Assembly (NCBI GenBank): GCA_012512055.1
Contig: JAAZEW010000257.1
Location: forward strand, 33,886-97,885
Source of the DNA: Bacillota bacterium
GTDB lineage: Bacteria; Bacillota_G; SHA-98; UBA4971
DNA: 64,000 bases
Direction: 5' to 3'
Below, piece by piece: positions 44,115 to 53,410 of the stretch; position 1 is the first letter of the stretch, and every line of letters begins with the position of its first letter. Under the pieces are notes generated by a model. It saw only the letters and a list, made by a program, of their open reading frames with translations, was not told the origin of the DNA and made no database searches. Position numbers and translations under genes: made by a program.

Positions 44115-44925
44115 CTGTTAGGCTCCTCCTTTCGCCTCTGCCTGCTGACGGCATATGTATTGGTCTCATTTCACCTGTATGAGGGTGTATGTAATAATCG
44201 CCTTTAAGTAGGAGTTGGCTCAAAGGGACTATTTCGTATTCTTGTTCTTTAATAGCTTCAATGATTTGTGGTACGGCTTCCGGAGTGTTTCGCCCTGTCA
44301 CGTGAAATCTTATGATAGCGCCGGATTTGAGCTTTCCCAAGATCCTCTTCAACATGTCGTCTGAGGACGTGCCGCGCCAATCCAGTGAATCTATGCTCCA
44401 AATCACTGTTTCGTACCCCAGCTCCTTGGAGACTTCAATGACTTTATTGCTGTACTCGCCGTAAGGAGGCCTGAAGACCTTGGGCGTTTGGCCGGTGGCT
44501 TTCTCAATGTACTTGTGAGCCTTCTCCAACTCGCGTTTGAGATCAGTCTTTGGTAAAGAGTTGGGATGAGGTGCGGAGTAGGTATAATTGCCAAGCTCGT
44601 GGTTGCTCTCACTGATGCCTTTTACCGAATCTTCGTGTCTCTCCATCCATTCTCCTGATAGAAAGAAGGTTGCTGTAACATTATGTGCTTCTAAGGCTTC
44701 CAAGATTTCGCATGTCATATCCTTCCCGGACGCACCTTCGAATGTCAGACTCACCCAAGGTTCCGGTGTCAACACGGAATAGACAGGAATAAGCCTGCCG
44801 GATACGGTGGAAACAACCGCTCTTGCTGCCGTGAATAATGCTATTTGAGAAGTGTCAACAATGATGAGCAGGGTTATAAGTATAAGAATCAGCCGGCTCC
44901 AATTCCGTCCGATGACGATTAGCAT
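44080..44925 (-). CDS. NodB-fold polysaccharide deacetylase-like protein lacking the metal triad
   Basis: The ATG at 44925, nine bases after AAGGAGG, gives 281 residues with an N-terminal membrane anchor (about 10-30). The barrel has TFEGASG in place of TFDDG (61-67) and GNYTYSAPHP in place of the GNHTYSHP motif, so all three metal ligands appear changed. The motif FRPPYGEYS and SLDWRG are intact, as is a C-terminal His (IIRFHVTGR). It is probably non-catalytic or uses another site. It sits between sleB and the second NodB-like gene. Confidence 0.8.
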   Translation of the reverse strand: MLIVIGRNWSRLILILITLLIIVDTSQIALFTAARAVVSTVSGRLIPVYSVLTPEPWVSLTFEGASGKDMTCEILEALEAHNVTATFFLSGEWMERHEDSVKGISESNHELGNYTYSAPHPNSLPKTDLKRELEKAHKYIEKATGQTPKVFRPPYGEYSNKVIEVSKELGYETVIWSIDSLDWRGTSSDDMLKRILGKLKSGAIIRFHVTGRNTPEAVPQIIEAIKEQEYEIVPLSQLLLKGDYYIHPHTGEMRPIHMPSAGRGERRSLTDETQEQTGSHA

Positions 44926-45001
44926 CCGAGGAGTCCTCCTTGAACGGAAAGCATTTCCCATAGTACTTATGCAGGATCCGGAGATCGAATGCAGGTGTTT
45001 A

Positions 45002-45037
45002 CAAAAGTGGCCAGGCACTGTGTGCCTGGCTACTTTG
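45002..45037 (-). terminator. Hairpin at the end of sleB
   Basis: On the minus strand AGTAGCCAGGCAC pairs with GTGCCTGGCCACT around a three-base loop, followed by TTTTG. It overlaps the sleB stop codon and should end or trim the sleB transcript. Confidence 0.75.
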
Positions 45038-45488
45038 CGAAATAGTGATTTCCAATTACAGTGGTGACTGCCCTTGAAAAGATCCAGTAGGATGTCACGC
45101 GGGCGGGGTTATAGAAATACAAGGCGCCATAGGTGGGGTCACGGCCTGACATTGCTTCTCCTGCGGCTCTATACGAATCCGGGTCAGGTGCGCTGTTGAT
45201 CTGGCCGTCGTAGACCGATGTGAATGCCCAGTCCTGATAAATGACACCCGAGACAGTCGAAGGAAAGAGAGGGCTGTAGACCCTGTTCATAACTACAGCG
45301 CCAACCGCGACTTTGCCGATATAGGGTTCGCCTCTAGCTTCACCTGATATTACCCGAGCAAGCAGTTCATAGTCAGATTGCCCTGCGCTTGCAATGTCCG
45401 TCTCCGTATCTTGAAAACCTACGCATAACACCATAATCGGTGCCAGGACACAACTGAGTAGAATTAACCAAGCTTTTCGGTATCTCAT
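45030..45488 (-). CDS. sleB: SleB-type cell wall/cortex hydrolase
   Basis: The 152 residues are a signal peptide (about 1-25) plus the hydrolase_2 catalytic domain only: YELLARVISGEARGEP with the catalytic Glu, VAVGAVVMNRVYSPLFPSTV and YDPTYGAL-like DPTYGALYFYNPARV. Full SleB has an N-terminal peptidoglycan-binding domain that is absent here, so this is the short CwlJ/SleB form. It is a lytic transglycosylase acting on cortex during germination. A consensus-like sigma-A promoter lies at 45550-45578. Confidence 0.88.
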   Translation of the reverse strand: MRYRKAWLILLSCVLAPIMVLCVGFQDTETDIASAGQSDYELLARVISGEARGEPYIGKVAVGAVVMNRVYSPLFPSTVSGVIYQDWAFTSVYDGQINSAPDPDSYRAAGEAMSGRDPTYGALYFYNPARVTSYWIFSRAVTTVIGNHYFAK

Positions 45489-45549
45489 GGTTTCGCCCCC
45501 CTTTATGGAACAAATACATATGGTTTTTAAAAGGCGAACTCATGAGCGG

Positions 45550-45578
45550 ATTATAGCACGGGGATCCAAGGTGGACAA
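45550..45578 (-). promoter_or_regulatory. Sigma-A-type promoter of sleB
   Basis: On the minus strand TTGTCC at 45578-45573, a 17-base spacer and a perfect TATAAT at 45555-45550. It is 62 bp upstream of the sleB start. A forespore (sigma-G) pattern was not found, so expression may be vegetative. Confidence 0.7.
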
Positions 45579-45609
45579 CTGGAACATGCTGCTAAGAGAG
45601 GGCTAAGCC

Positions 45610-47784
45610 TCACCGGCCGGCCAGCCATCTGTGGATAGACTCCGCTGTCTGACTGCTGCTTTCGACAGTCAGATTCACATCGGGAAGAGATGACAAAAAG
45701 GCTCGTCCGTACCATTTCCCTATCAAGCGATTGTCTAACACTACGACTACGCCTCGATCTTCACTGCTTCTTATCAGGCGCCCGAAACCCTGCCGAAACC
45801 TGATTACCGCCGAAGGAAGGGCATAAGATGTGAAGCCGTTAATGCCCTGCGCTCTGAGAGCTTCTATTCTTGCTTCATAGACAGGGTTGGTAGGGACTTG
45901 AAACGGGAGTCTTACAAGGATTACGCATGAGAGCGCATCACCCGGCACATCGACTCCCTGCCAGAAGCTATCGGCTCCGAGGAGTGCGCCCGGTTCCTCA
46001 CGAAAAGACGTAAGCATGCGATGGCGAGGCATTGTGCCCTGCCTGAATACTCGGATCCCGGATTGTTCTAAACTCGGACGAATCATCTCCTCAACCGCAT
46101 CCAGCATGGCATAGGCTGTAAACAGCACAAATGCCCGGCCTTGAGAAGCTTGGACAACACCTGAAATCACCCTTGCCGCCTCTTCTATGAACGCCGGGTC
46201 GCGGGGATCTGGCAAGTCTTCGGGGACTATGAGCAATGCCTGATTTGGGAAGTCGAAAGGCGAATCGAAGATGAATTCTAAAGGTGGATCAAGTTGCTCA
46301 TCAAGTCCTACCAGGCGCTTAAAGAATTGGAAATCTCCTCCCACAGTCATTGTGGCGGAAGTCAGGATCGCCGATTCGACCATGCCGAACAAGTGCTCTC
46401 GCAAGTAAGGCGCTACATTGAGGGGTGTCGCGTTAAGCTGAGTATTAGAAGGATCGCCTGTACCCCAGTAAACAAATTCACTATCTTCCATGAATACTAT
46501 GAAGCCAAGAGCATTGATTTCCGAAGACAGCCTGCCTACCACTCCTTGGATGTCCGCGCGTAGAGACTTGAGGTCGTTATTGGAATCCTCTTCAATCATG
46601 TCAAGAAGTCCCAGGATTTGATTTAGATCATTCTTCAACTCCTGCCCTCTGACTATCGTATTCTCTGCCTCAGGTAGGATTACGTCCCGCCATTCCGTCA
46701 ATTCCGTTATATCTTTCTTCAGCCTAACAGCATTGTTTCCTCCGCGGTGTTTCGCTCCCGCAATTCTTAGAAATTCGCCGAGAGACCGAAAGAAAGAAGC
46801 AGAAGCCTCATAGCTTCTCCTCGTAGCCTCTATTGAAGAGTCAATGTAAGATATGATCTTCCGGACAACACTGTCTTTGACGTCAGTTGTTGCAGTAAAC
46901 ACCATTGATCTCAGATTAAACAGCAAGCCTCCTCTGCCGCGGCGAACGCCTTCAAAATTAACCAGCTCGTTATGGGCTCTATACATGTTCAGTAGGCTTG
47001 TTCCATATCCCAGATGCTCTTCAGCCACATCAGGGATATTGTGAGCCTCGTCCAAAATGAGATATTCATATTCAGGAAGGACTCGACTACCGGGATTGTC
47101 AGGCATTATCATTCTGAGGGCAAGGTCAGAAAACAGGAGATGATGATTGGTAACCAAAATATCAGCATCCTCCATCTCAGAACGTGCCTTCACAAAATAG
47201 CACTTCTTGCCCCACGGGCATCGCGTTCTTAGACAAGACATGGAATCTGACGAGACGCGATTCCAGATCTCAACCGGCACTTCCAGGTGAAAATCAGATC
47301 TCGAGCCGGTTGTGACAAGGGACAGTGCGCTGATAAACTCGGTAAGCGCCGGCCGCAGATCATCATTTGCCTCGTCTTCCATTTCACTTGAAAGCATTGC
47401 AAGCTTCCTAAGGCAGACGTAGTTCGGCCTTCCTTTTACCAGGCAATACCGGAATCCTACATCCAGGGAGCTTGCAAGGGAAGGGAGGTCTTTATGAATA
47501 AGCTGTTCTTGAAGGTTAATGGTATTAGTAGAAATAACCACTTTTTTGCCGGTGTTGGAAGCCCATAAGATAGCAGGAACAAGATAAGCAATGGATTTGC
47601 CGGTTCCTGTACCGCTTTCCACAAGAGCATGGCGTGATGTAAAGAAGCTCCGCAGCACTCCAAATGCCATTTCCCGTTGGGATTCCCGAAATTCGTATCC
47701 AGGCAGTGTTTTTGCCAAAGGGCCTTCAGGCCCGAATACCGCCTGGATCTTGTCTTGCATTTGCTCCTGGGTGAGTCCCGCCAA
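45610..47784 (-). CDS. dinG: DinG/XPD-type ATP-dependent DNA helicase
   Basis: The 724 residues have Walker A VESGTGTGKSIAYLVPA, the DEAH box LILDEAHNIPDVAEEH and LGADSFWQGVDVPGDALSCV in the C-terminal motor. Cysteines in YVCLRK and SCLRTRCPWGKKCYF fit a four-cysteine iron-sulphur domain, so this is the Fe-S (YoaA/DinG) branch rather than the Bacillus exonuclease fusion. It unwinds DNA 5'-3' in repair. The TTG start at 47784 touches the endonuclease IV stop, a repair gene pair. Confidence 0.9.
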   Translation of the reverse strand: MAGLTQEQMQDKIQAVFGPEGPLAKTLPGYEFRESQREMAFGVLRSFFTSRHALVESGTGTGKSIAYLVPAILWASNTGKKVVISTNTINLQEQLIHKDLPSLASSLDVGFRYCLVKGRPNYVCLRKLAMLSSEMEDEANDDLRPALTEFISALSLVTTGSRSDFHLEVPVEIWNRVSSDSMSCLRTRCPWGKKCYFVKARSEMEDADILVTNHHLLFSDLALRMIMPDNPGSRVLPEYEYLILDEAHNIPDVAEEHLGYGTSLLNMYRAHNELVNFEGVRRGRGGLLFNLRSMVFTATTDVKDSVVRKIISYIDSSIEATRRSYEASASFFRSLGEFLRIAGAKHRGGNNAVRLKKDITELTEWRDVILPEAENTIVRGQELKNDLNQILGLLDMIEEDSNNDLKSLRADIQGVVGRLSSEINALGFIVFMEDSEFVYWGTGDPSNTQLNATPLNVAPYLREHLFGMVESAILTSATMTVGGDFQFFKRLVGLDEQLDPPLEFIFDSPFDFPNQALLIVPEDLPDPRDPAFIEEAARVISGVVQASQGRAFVLFTAYAMLDAVEEMIRPSLEQSGIRVFRQGTMPRHRMLTSFREEPGALLGADSFWQGVDVPGDALSCVILVRLPFQVPTNPVYEARIEALRAQGINGFTSYALPSAVIRFRQGFGRLIRSSEDRGVVVVLDNRLIGKWYGRAFLSSLPDVNLTVESSSQTAESIHRWLAGR

Positions 47785-48651
47785 TTACCATATCACCGCC
47801 TCTTGGGCTAAACGCCTGATAGCAGCGAGATTTCTCCTGTCATCTTCAAGGCTTTCTTTCGGCGTTTCCAAAACGAAAGGCAGACTTCTAAGCCGGCAGT
47901 TTCCGAGTATGACTCGAAACCCTTCCTCCCCTATCATGCCTTTGCCAATATCTGCATGGCGGTCAAGACGGGAACCGAGCGCGCCCACTGAGTCATTGCC
48001 ATGGACAACTGCAATGCAGGACATTCCCAGGATTGCATCGATTTGCTCTAAAACCCCGGCAAGGCCTTCTCTGGTTGCCATGTCATAGCCGGCTGCGAAC
48101 ATGTGGCATGTGTCCAGACAGATTCCCAGAGGCGCCTCTTCTGCCATATCCATTATCGCTCTCTGGTGCTCAAACGTCCACCCGACTTCAGTCCCTGCTC
48201 CTGACACCATCTCAAGAAGGAGAAGCAATCCGTCGTTCCGGGTCAATTCGGTCATATCGCATGCCTTCGTAATTGCATCTGCGATTCTCCGAGTGCCTTC
48301 TTCTATGCCTGAGCCCAGGTGATTGCCGGGGTGAAACACCAGATAATCCGCGCCAAGAGAACGACAACGGGTGATTTCTTCAGCAAGGGCACGTGTTGAT
48401 AATGCGTGAGTCTCTTCTTTTGGGGAAGCCAGGTTAAGGAGATACGGAGCGTGGATAACCAGTGGCCTTATATGTTCTTCGCAAAGGCCGCGCCTAAAAT
48501 CCAAAGCCTCATCTTCATCTATTACAGAATGCCTGAGACTCCTGGGACTTCCTGAGAACATCTGAATAGTGTCACAGCCCAGGCTGATTGCATCTTGTAA
48601 AGCCTTGTTAAGGCCGCCCGCCTTGCTTACGTGCACTCCGAATTTCATCAT
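47785..48651 (-). CDS. nfo: Deoxyribonuclease IV (AP endonuclease)
   Basis: The ATG at 48651 or the next codon follows GGAGGGG and gives 287-288 residues starting MKFGVHVSKAGGLNKAL. Zinc-binding family motifs are YLVFHPGNHLGSG, LLLEMVSGAGTEVG, GICLDTCHMFAAGYD and VVHGNDSVGALGSRLDRHAD. It cuts DNA at abasic sites in base excision repair. The helicase gene follows without a gap. Confidence 0.95.
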   Translation of the reverse strand: MMKFGVHVSKAGGLNKALQDAISLGCDTIQMFSGSPRSLRHSVIDEDEALDFRRGLCEEHIRPLVIHAPYLLNLASPKEETHALSTRALAEEITRCRSLGADYLVFHPGNHLGSGIEEGTRRIADAITKACDMTELTRNDGLLLLLEMVSGAGTEVGWTFEHQRAIMDMAEEAPLGICLDTCHMFAAGYDMATREGLAGVLEQIDAILGMSCIAVVHGNDSVGALGSRLDRHADIGKGMIGEEGFRVILGNCRLRSLPFVLETPKESLEDDRRNLAAIRRLAQEAVIW

Positions 48652-48713
48652 ACGTCCCCTCCTGTCCAGGTATTCGATGTGAGACATGAGTTTCCTGCAC
48701 TCGTTTGCACCTC

Positions 48714-49550
48714 CTATGAATGTTGACTGCGTCCTAGTCTGTCAATGAAGCGGAGGATTGAGTTTCCATCAATGACCTTGGAGAGAGAGCGGCGTTCGGA
48801 GTAGATATGCACGCTTATGAGAGATAGAAGCACAAAAACCCTGGTGAACGACGACAGGCTGACTGCAACCCAATAACCCAATGCTGCTCCCAATGGATTT
48901 GCGCCTGCGTCCCCCATCATACATTGTTCTCTCAACTCATCACTGAGCCCTGCCAGCACGGCACCGGCGAGCCCCACGGGAACCGGTGCAGCAGGGGATC
49001 GAGAGTCATACGCGATGAGCAATACCAAAATAATGAAAAACGCCTTTACTGAACGTCCCGGCCTAAGGTCCAGGAGATTCATGAAGTTGGCTGCCAGGCT
49101 TATCAAAGTGGCATCAAAGATAAGGGTAAAAAGATTGTGAATACCTGCTGCTGACAAAGTGACTGAGACTGCCGCAAGCAACCATATGGCCACAGCTTTG
49201 ATTATCCCTGTTGTGATTCTCTTCTCCTTCAAAAAAGCCTTTATGTGGCCTGCAATGCCTCTTGAAACATGGGATCCGTAAACATCATCAACAAGGCCCA
49301 CAAAGGATGAGCCGACTGTCAGCATAAGACAGGAAAGATTCATCCGGGCCTCCTGGGCAGTTATTCCATTTCCGATCTCGGTAATCATAACTGCCCAGAA
49401 GGCTGCAATGACAAAGATTACCCCTTCCGAGGTTGGAATCAGCTTGCCCGCATAGTTGCGTCGAACCAGTCCGGAATCGCCTAACAGCCGTCGGGTTGGC
49501 CTTTTGATGAGTGAGGCAAGGAAGACTGCGATAATGCCACATGAAAGCAA
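48714..49550 (-). CDS. MraY/WecA-family phospho-sugar transferase-like membrane protein
   Basis: The 278 residues show about eight membrane helices and the glycosyltransferase-4 marks VGLVDDVYG (the Asp pair), NFMNLLDLRPGRSVKAF and CMMGDAGANPLGAALGY. Active family members link a sugar phosphate to undecaprenyl phosphate. The usual NxxNxxDG loop is changed to NFMNLLDLRPG. The start is uncertain: the frame opens with a TTG at 49550 and the AGGAG lies about 15 bases away. It closes a likely steA-mctB-GT2-GT4 operon, so a lipid-linked envelope polymer step is likely. Confidence 0.75.
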   Translation of the reverse strand: MLSCGIIAVFLASLIKRPTRRLLGDSGLVRRNYAGKLIPTSEGVIFVIAAFWAVMITEIGNGITAQEARMNLSCLMLTVGSSFVGLVDDVYGSHVSRGIAGHIKAFLKEKRITTGIIKAVAIWLLAAVSVTLSAAGIHNLFTLIFDATLISLAANFMNLLDLRPGRSVKAFFIILVLLIAYDSRSPAAPVPVGLAGAVLAGLSDELREQCMMGDAGANPLGAALGYWVAVSLSSFTRVFVLLSLISVHIYSERRSLSKVIDGNSILRFIDRLGRSQHS

Positions 49551-49579
49551 GTCCGTGAGAATCGCTCCTATATCCTATG

Positions 49580-50272
49580 TCAAAGCCCGGTTTCATCCTG
49601 CCGGTTAACGCACCTGGCAGCGATAGCCCTGGCAATCTGTAAGAACTGGCGTGACCTGTGGGAAAACCCTGCCAGGTTCCATCCTGTGACTCTGTGTGTC
49701 ATATCACAGTCGACCTCAATGACCCGGAAGCCCTTACGCAATGCGTCAATAGTAAGGCCTACTTCCACTCCGAAGCCGTGGGCAAAAGGCATCAGGTTGA
49801 CGAGAGTCAGGCGTCTTGCGGCCCGCTGTCCTGAGAGAATCGCGCTTAACTCACTCTTGCAAAGCTGCTTCACGCCCCAGTAGGCTGTTAGTTTGACGAT
49901 ACCCAAACCTCTCCGCGGCAGGTGATTTGACTCCGGAAAGCGTGCGATTGCCATGTCCGCTTTGTCAGTTGCAATAGGTTCAATTAGCCTGGGAATCTCC
50001 AGTGCAGTCTCACCTATATCAGCATCCAAAAATACCACGATATCTCCTCTGCACTTCAGTGTCCCTTGCATGAGCGCAGCGCCCTTCCCCGCTCTCCTCG
50101 GCATTCGAACCACTCTTGCCCCGGCGGCTTGCGCCAGCTTGCAAGTATCGTCTTTGCAACAGTCATCAACAACGATCACCTCGCACATCCCGGACAATGC
50201 CTGCATCGAAGCTTTTACTGTTGACGCTATTTTCTTCCTTTCGTTATGCGCAGGGATTACTACGGAAATCAT
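49580..50272 (-). CDS. Family 2 glycosyltransferase
   Basis: The 230 residues begin MISVVIPAHNERKKIAST, the GT-A entry motif of dolichol-phosphate-mannose/undecaprenyl-phosphate-glucose synthase types. DIVVFLDADIGE supplies the DxD-like metal site. There are no C-terminal membrane helices. It would charge a lipid phosphate with a sugar, or glucosylglycerate-like acceptors; the acceptor is unknown. It follows the MctB-like gene by 21 bp and precedes the MraY-like gene by 29 bp. Confidence 0.82.
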   Translation of the reverse strand: MISVVIPAHNERKKIASTVKASMQALSGMCEVIVVDDCCKDDTCKLAQAAGARVVRMPRRAGKGAALMQGTLKCRGDIVVFLDADIGETALEIPRLIEPIATDKADMAIARFPESNHLPRRGLGIVKLTAYWGVKQLCKSELSAILSGQRAARRLTLVNLMPFAHGFGVEVGLTIDALRKGFRVIEVDCDMTHRVTGWNLAGFSHRSRQFLQIARAIAARCVNRQDETGL

Positions 50273-50293
50273 GACACGCACACCGCAAACATA

Positions 50294-51136
50294 TCAGTTC
50301 CCGTCAATAATGACGGCAAGCTGCTCAATTAGGGAAAGACGCCCCATCGGGGTATCCACATGTTCTATTGTGGGAACGCCCAAAAGCCGGTATTCACTCA
50401 TGAAAGAGAACTTGACGTTTCCGGATTCTATGATGACAGCAGGCATATCAAGGCGTTGAAATGCCTTAATAAGTGGGATATCGGTATGGAGGGGCGCATG
50501 CGCCGGGTCTTCGCTGCCTCCGGCGATTATCACTGCATCACACTTTGCCGTATCATAAGGGTCTATCTGTAGATACTCAGAATAGAGGAGTGCGTCAATT
50601 ACATGGGAATCTTGAGAGTCCTCGGAAGTAACCAGCGCGGCAACGGAATCAGCAAGTCTCTGCCCTACTGTGCCCGGGGAAGGCTTGCCGAGGCCGTACA
50701 GCGCACCAAGTCTTCCGGCATCTTCAGCACTGACCGGTTCCAATCTCTTTCTAATGTAGACTATCCGGCTGATTGATGCGCCTGCGTCTTTAAGTGCGGC
50801 TGTTATCATCCGGGTCTCATCATAGGACAGGCCTTGTGCAGGTACCACCAGGGCTACGCATTTCTTTGCCAACTTATCGAAAATGAGCTTCGGAAGGGCC
50901 ATTTCTCCGAACGCCATTGAATCTTCCAGTAAGGATTCTGCAGCAACAAGCCTTGCGTACAGGGCTTCACGGTCTTTTCTAATCAACGTGAATTCTGATT
51001 CAATTCCGTCAATGAGTAATTGCTGGTGTCTGATTAGGGTGTCGTCTTTTACTATGATGCTTCCCAAAAAGATCCCCACGCCTAGGGCAAGAAATATCGC
51101 TACAGTCGAAGTAATGTGATATCTGAGACTTATCAT
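50294..51136 (-). CDS. MctB/SteB-like membrane protein
   Basis: The ATG at 51136 gives 280 residues beginning MISLRYHITSTVAIFLALGV, as in the DUF3186 (MctB) family. One N-terminal membrane helix is followed by a coiled coil (IRHQQLLIDGIESEFTLIRK) and an extracytoplasmic domain. Actinobacterial members are described as copper-related MctB or, in corynebacteria, as SteB, which works with SteA in cell separation. The steA gene is directly upstream, which favours the division role. Confidence 0.8.
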   Translation of the reverse strand: MISLRYHITSTVAIFLALGVGIFLGSIIVKDDTLIRHQQLLIDGIESEFTLIRKDREALYARLVAAESLLEDSMAFGEMALPKLIFDKLAKKCVALVVPAQGLSYDETRMITAALKDAGASISRIVYIRKRLEPVSAEDAGRLGALYGLGKPSPGTVGQRLADSVAALVTSEDSQDSHVIDALLYSEYLQIDPYDTAKCDAVIIAGGSEDPAHAPLHTDIPLIKAFQRLDMPAVIIESGNVKFSFMSEYRLLGVPTIEHVDTPMGRLSLIEQLAVIIDGN

Positions 51137-51167
51137 TCCCTGGATGTTCTCCTTGTGACTCTTGCTG

Positions 51168-52292
51168 TCAAATAGGCCATGTTGCAAGTTTCAATTGCAT
51201 GATAATGAGCCTTAGGAACTGACGTAAAGCCTGGGAGGCTGCCACACTTGTAGAGAGCGGTATAAGGCCGGCCAAAGCTACCTTGGCGATGTCTTTACCT
51301 TGTGCGCTGCCCTTATAGAGCTTACTGATTCCCTTCGCATCAATGAGGACTGACCCCACTTTCAAGCGTGTCAAAAATGTACTTGACATTCCCCGGCGGC
51401 CCTTATCAAGAAAATCTTCGACTGAAGAATGGCTCCCCACAATGACAATAAGCTCAGCGCCTTTTTCGTAGGCGATTAGAAGCGCCAGGTCTTCGCTGAG
51501 CCCCGGCACCCGGCACTCCACTGCCTCAACGCCCAACAGCTTCAACCTCTCCCGCCCCGGAGAGCGCCCGTTGGGATAGACATGTACCACAAGCTCAGAG
51601 CCGCGTTTGAGTGCCCGGTCACTTGCGCTGTCCATATCACCTACGATAATGTGGGGTGGAATGCCGAAACGCAGCAGGGTGTCTGCAGCTCCATCCACGG
51701 CAATGACAACAGGCCTTATCTCGTGGATGTAGGGTATGATAGTCCTTAGATCGTCGTGGTATCCCCGCCCCCTCGCCACAACAAGGACATGCCTCCCGGC
51801 AATTCTTGTGCGAAGTTCGGGGAAAGCGATGTCTCTTAAGATTAGGGATCTTTCTTTCCTGGCGTGTTCAATAGTGTTGAGGACAAATGCGTCAACCCGG
51901 TCAGCCAGACATGCTCTGGCTTCTTTCAATCGCTCCAGTGCTTCGGCTTTACCGAGGATTGTCCCTTTGCAGATTACTTTTCCGTTCTTTTTCAACGTGT
52001 TGCCCAAGATCTCCACGCTCTCCCCATCCCTGACTTCTTCCATCACCTTCGGTCCTACGCAATCTAATAAACGAATCCCGGCATCGCACAAGTGAAGCGG
52101 GCCGGGATTGTAATACTTGCCTGTAATAGAGGATTTGACATTCACGACTCCCCTGACCTTTGCCAGGATCAGCGCGTCACACGCTACCTCGTCAATGTCT
52201 TCATGATCCAGAATGACTATTTCCCCTCGACAGACACGGGAGATGAGGTTTTTCGTTCTCCTGTCCAGTCTCGCTACGCCCTTGACCTTCAT
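51168..52292 (-). CDS. steA: SteA-like cytokinetic protein
   Basis: The ATG at 52292 behind AAAGGG gives 374 residues starting MKVKGVARLDRRTKNL. The middle resembles thiamin pyrophosphokinase (VVIAVDGAADTLLRFG, HIIVGDMDS), and a C-terminal membrane helix pair anchors it. This is the SteA family, found at the division site in Corynebacterium together with SteB. It is followed by the MctB/SteB-like gene and preceded by spo0A, linking septum formation to the sporulation regulator by position. Confidence 0.85.
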   Translation of the reverse strand: MKVKGVARLDRRTKNLISRVCRGEIVILDHEDIDEVACDALILAKVRGVVNVKSSITGKYYNPGPLHLCDAGIRLLDCVGPKVMEEVRDGESVEILGNTLKKNGKVICKGTILGKAEALERLKEARACLADRVDAFVLNTIEHARKERSLILRDIAFPELRTRIAGRHVLVVARGRGYHDDLRTIIPYIHEIRPVVIAVDGAADTLLRFGIPPHIIVGDMDSASDRALKRGSELVVHVYPNGRSPGRERLKLLGVEAVECRVPGLSEDLALLIAYEKGAELIVIVGSHSSVEDFLDKGRRGMSSTFLTRLKVGSVLIDAKGISKLYKGSAQGKDIAKVALAGLIPLSTSVAASQALRQFLRLIIMQLKLATWPI

Positions 52293-52489
52293 GCAGTCAC
52301 CCTTTGAAAGACCCGGTAATGCCAAACCTCGGCTGCTGCCTCCAAGTTGCCTCCCAGTTAGTAGTATGCATTACCTCAGGCTTTCTCATTCCGGCACGTA
52401 TCCGGATTGGAATTTGGGTAATTCACATAGATTTGGGGACGTAAGGAAACTCAAGGGCAAAAGAAACTTGAGACCTCACAGACAGGAAC

Positions 52490-53269
52490 CTAACTCGCTC
52501 GAATGTCGAGGCGGATCTTATCTGCTATCCTGGCAATAAAGGCCGAGTTTGTGGGTTTCCCCTTCTCACTGCTGACCGTGTATCCGAATACGCCGTTTAA
52601 GAGCTCGATATTACCTCTGGTCCAGGCGATTTCTATCGCATGTCTGATAGCCCGTTCCACTCTGGCTGCGGTAGTATCAAACGTGTCAGCCACACGCGGG
52701 TATAATTCCTTGGTTACGCTGTTCAGGAGTGTCGCTTCGCCGATTACAAGGATAATCGCTTCTCTGAGGTATGTGTAACCCCTGATGTTTGCAGGGATCC
52801 CCATGTCATGGATTAATCTGGTGACCTCTGAATGAAGGTCTCTTGACGGAGGAGAATAGTCTATATGTTTTCCCTTGATTATCTGATGTGATGACATTAC
52901 TTGGCGTATCCTTTCTGCCAATGTTTCAATGTCAAACGGCTTTATTACGTAGTAATCGGCTCCTACGTCAGTTAACTGTTGCACAATACGCTCCTGGCTC
53001 AGGGCAGTGAGGATCACGAATCTGGGCCTATGGTTTAGCCTCTGTTCAGATAAGCGCTCGAGCACGCCCATTCCGTCTAAGTGAGGCATGATAATATCCA
53101 AAACTACAACATCAGGTTCCAGCTCCGATATCTTCTTTAGGGCCTCAATCCCATCATATGCAACTCCGACCACGGACATGTCTGATTGTGAGTCGAGGAA
53201 TCCTGTCAAAACCTCACACAAATCATGGTTATCATCGACTATGAGAACACGTGTGACGCCTTGTCCCAT
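52490..53269 (-). CDS. spo0A: Sporulation master regulator Spo0A
   Basis: From the ATG at 53269 the product has 259 residues, the family length. The receiver domain starts TRVLIVDDNHDLCEVL, with the phospho-Asp in VVVLDIIMPHLDG. The C-terminal DNA-binding domain contains the recognition helix DTTAARVERAIRHAIEIAW, nearly unchanged from Bacillus. An in-frame ATG at 53341 has a stronger AAGGAG 11 bases upstream and would add 24 residues. It sits downstream of spoIVB, the standard order in Bacillota. The Spo0E-like phosphatase at 40997 may act on it. Confidence 0.97.
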   Translation of the reverse strand: MGQGVTRVLIVDDNHDLCEVLTGFLDSQSDMSVVGVAYDGIEALKKISELEPDVVVLDIIMPHLDGMGVLERLSEQRLNHRPRFVILTALSQERIVQQLTDVGADYYVIKPFDIETLAERIRQVMSSHQIIKGKHIDYSPPSRDLHSEVTRLIHDMGIPANIRGYTYLREAIILVIGEATLLNSVTKELYPRVADTFDTTAARVERAIRHAIEIAWTRGNIELLNGVFGYTVSSEKGKPTNSAFIARIADKIRLDIRAS

Positions 53270-53410
53270 GATACCACCCCAATCCATGCTCCTTGGGTCA
53301 GGGATCCCAGCGACTTCCCTGACGCAGTATGAATTCGCCATCTCATAGTGAACTCCTTCCGAATAGTCTAAAATCACATAATGGTCACAACTGAATTTAT
53401 AGTGGGACTA

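Noticed and set aside
53270..53377. N-terminal extension of Spo0A
   Set aside because: The 259-residue form matches family length; the extension is noted as an alternative start only.
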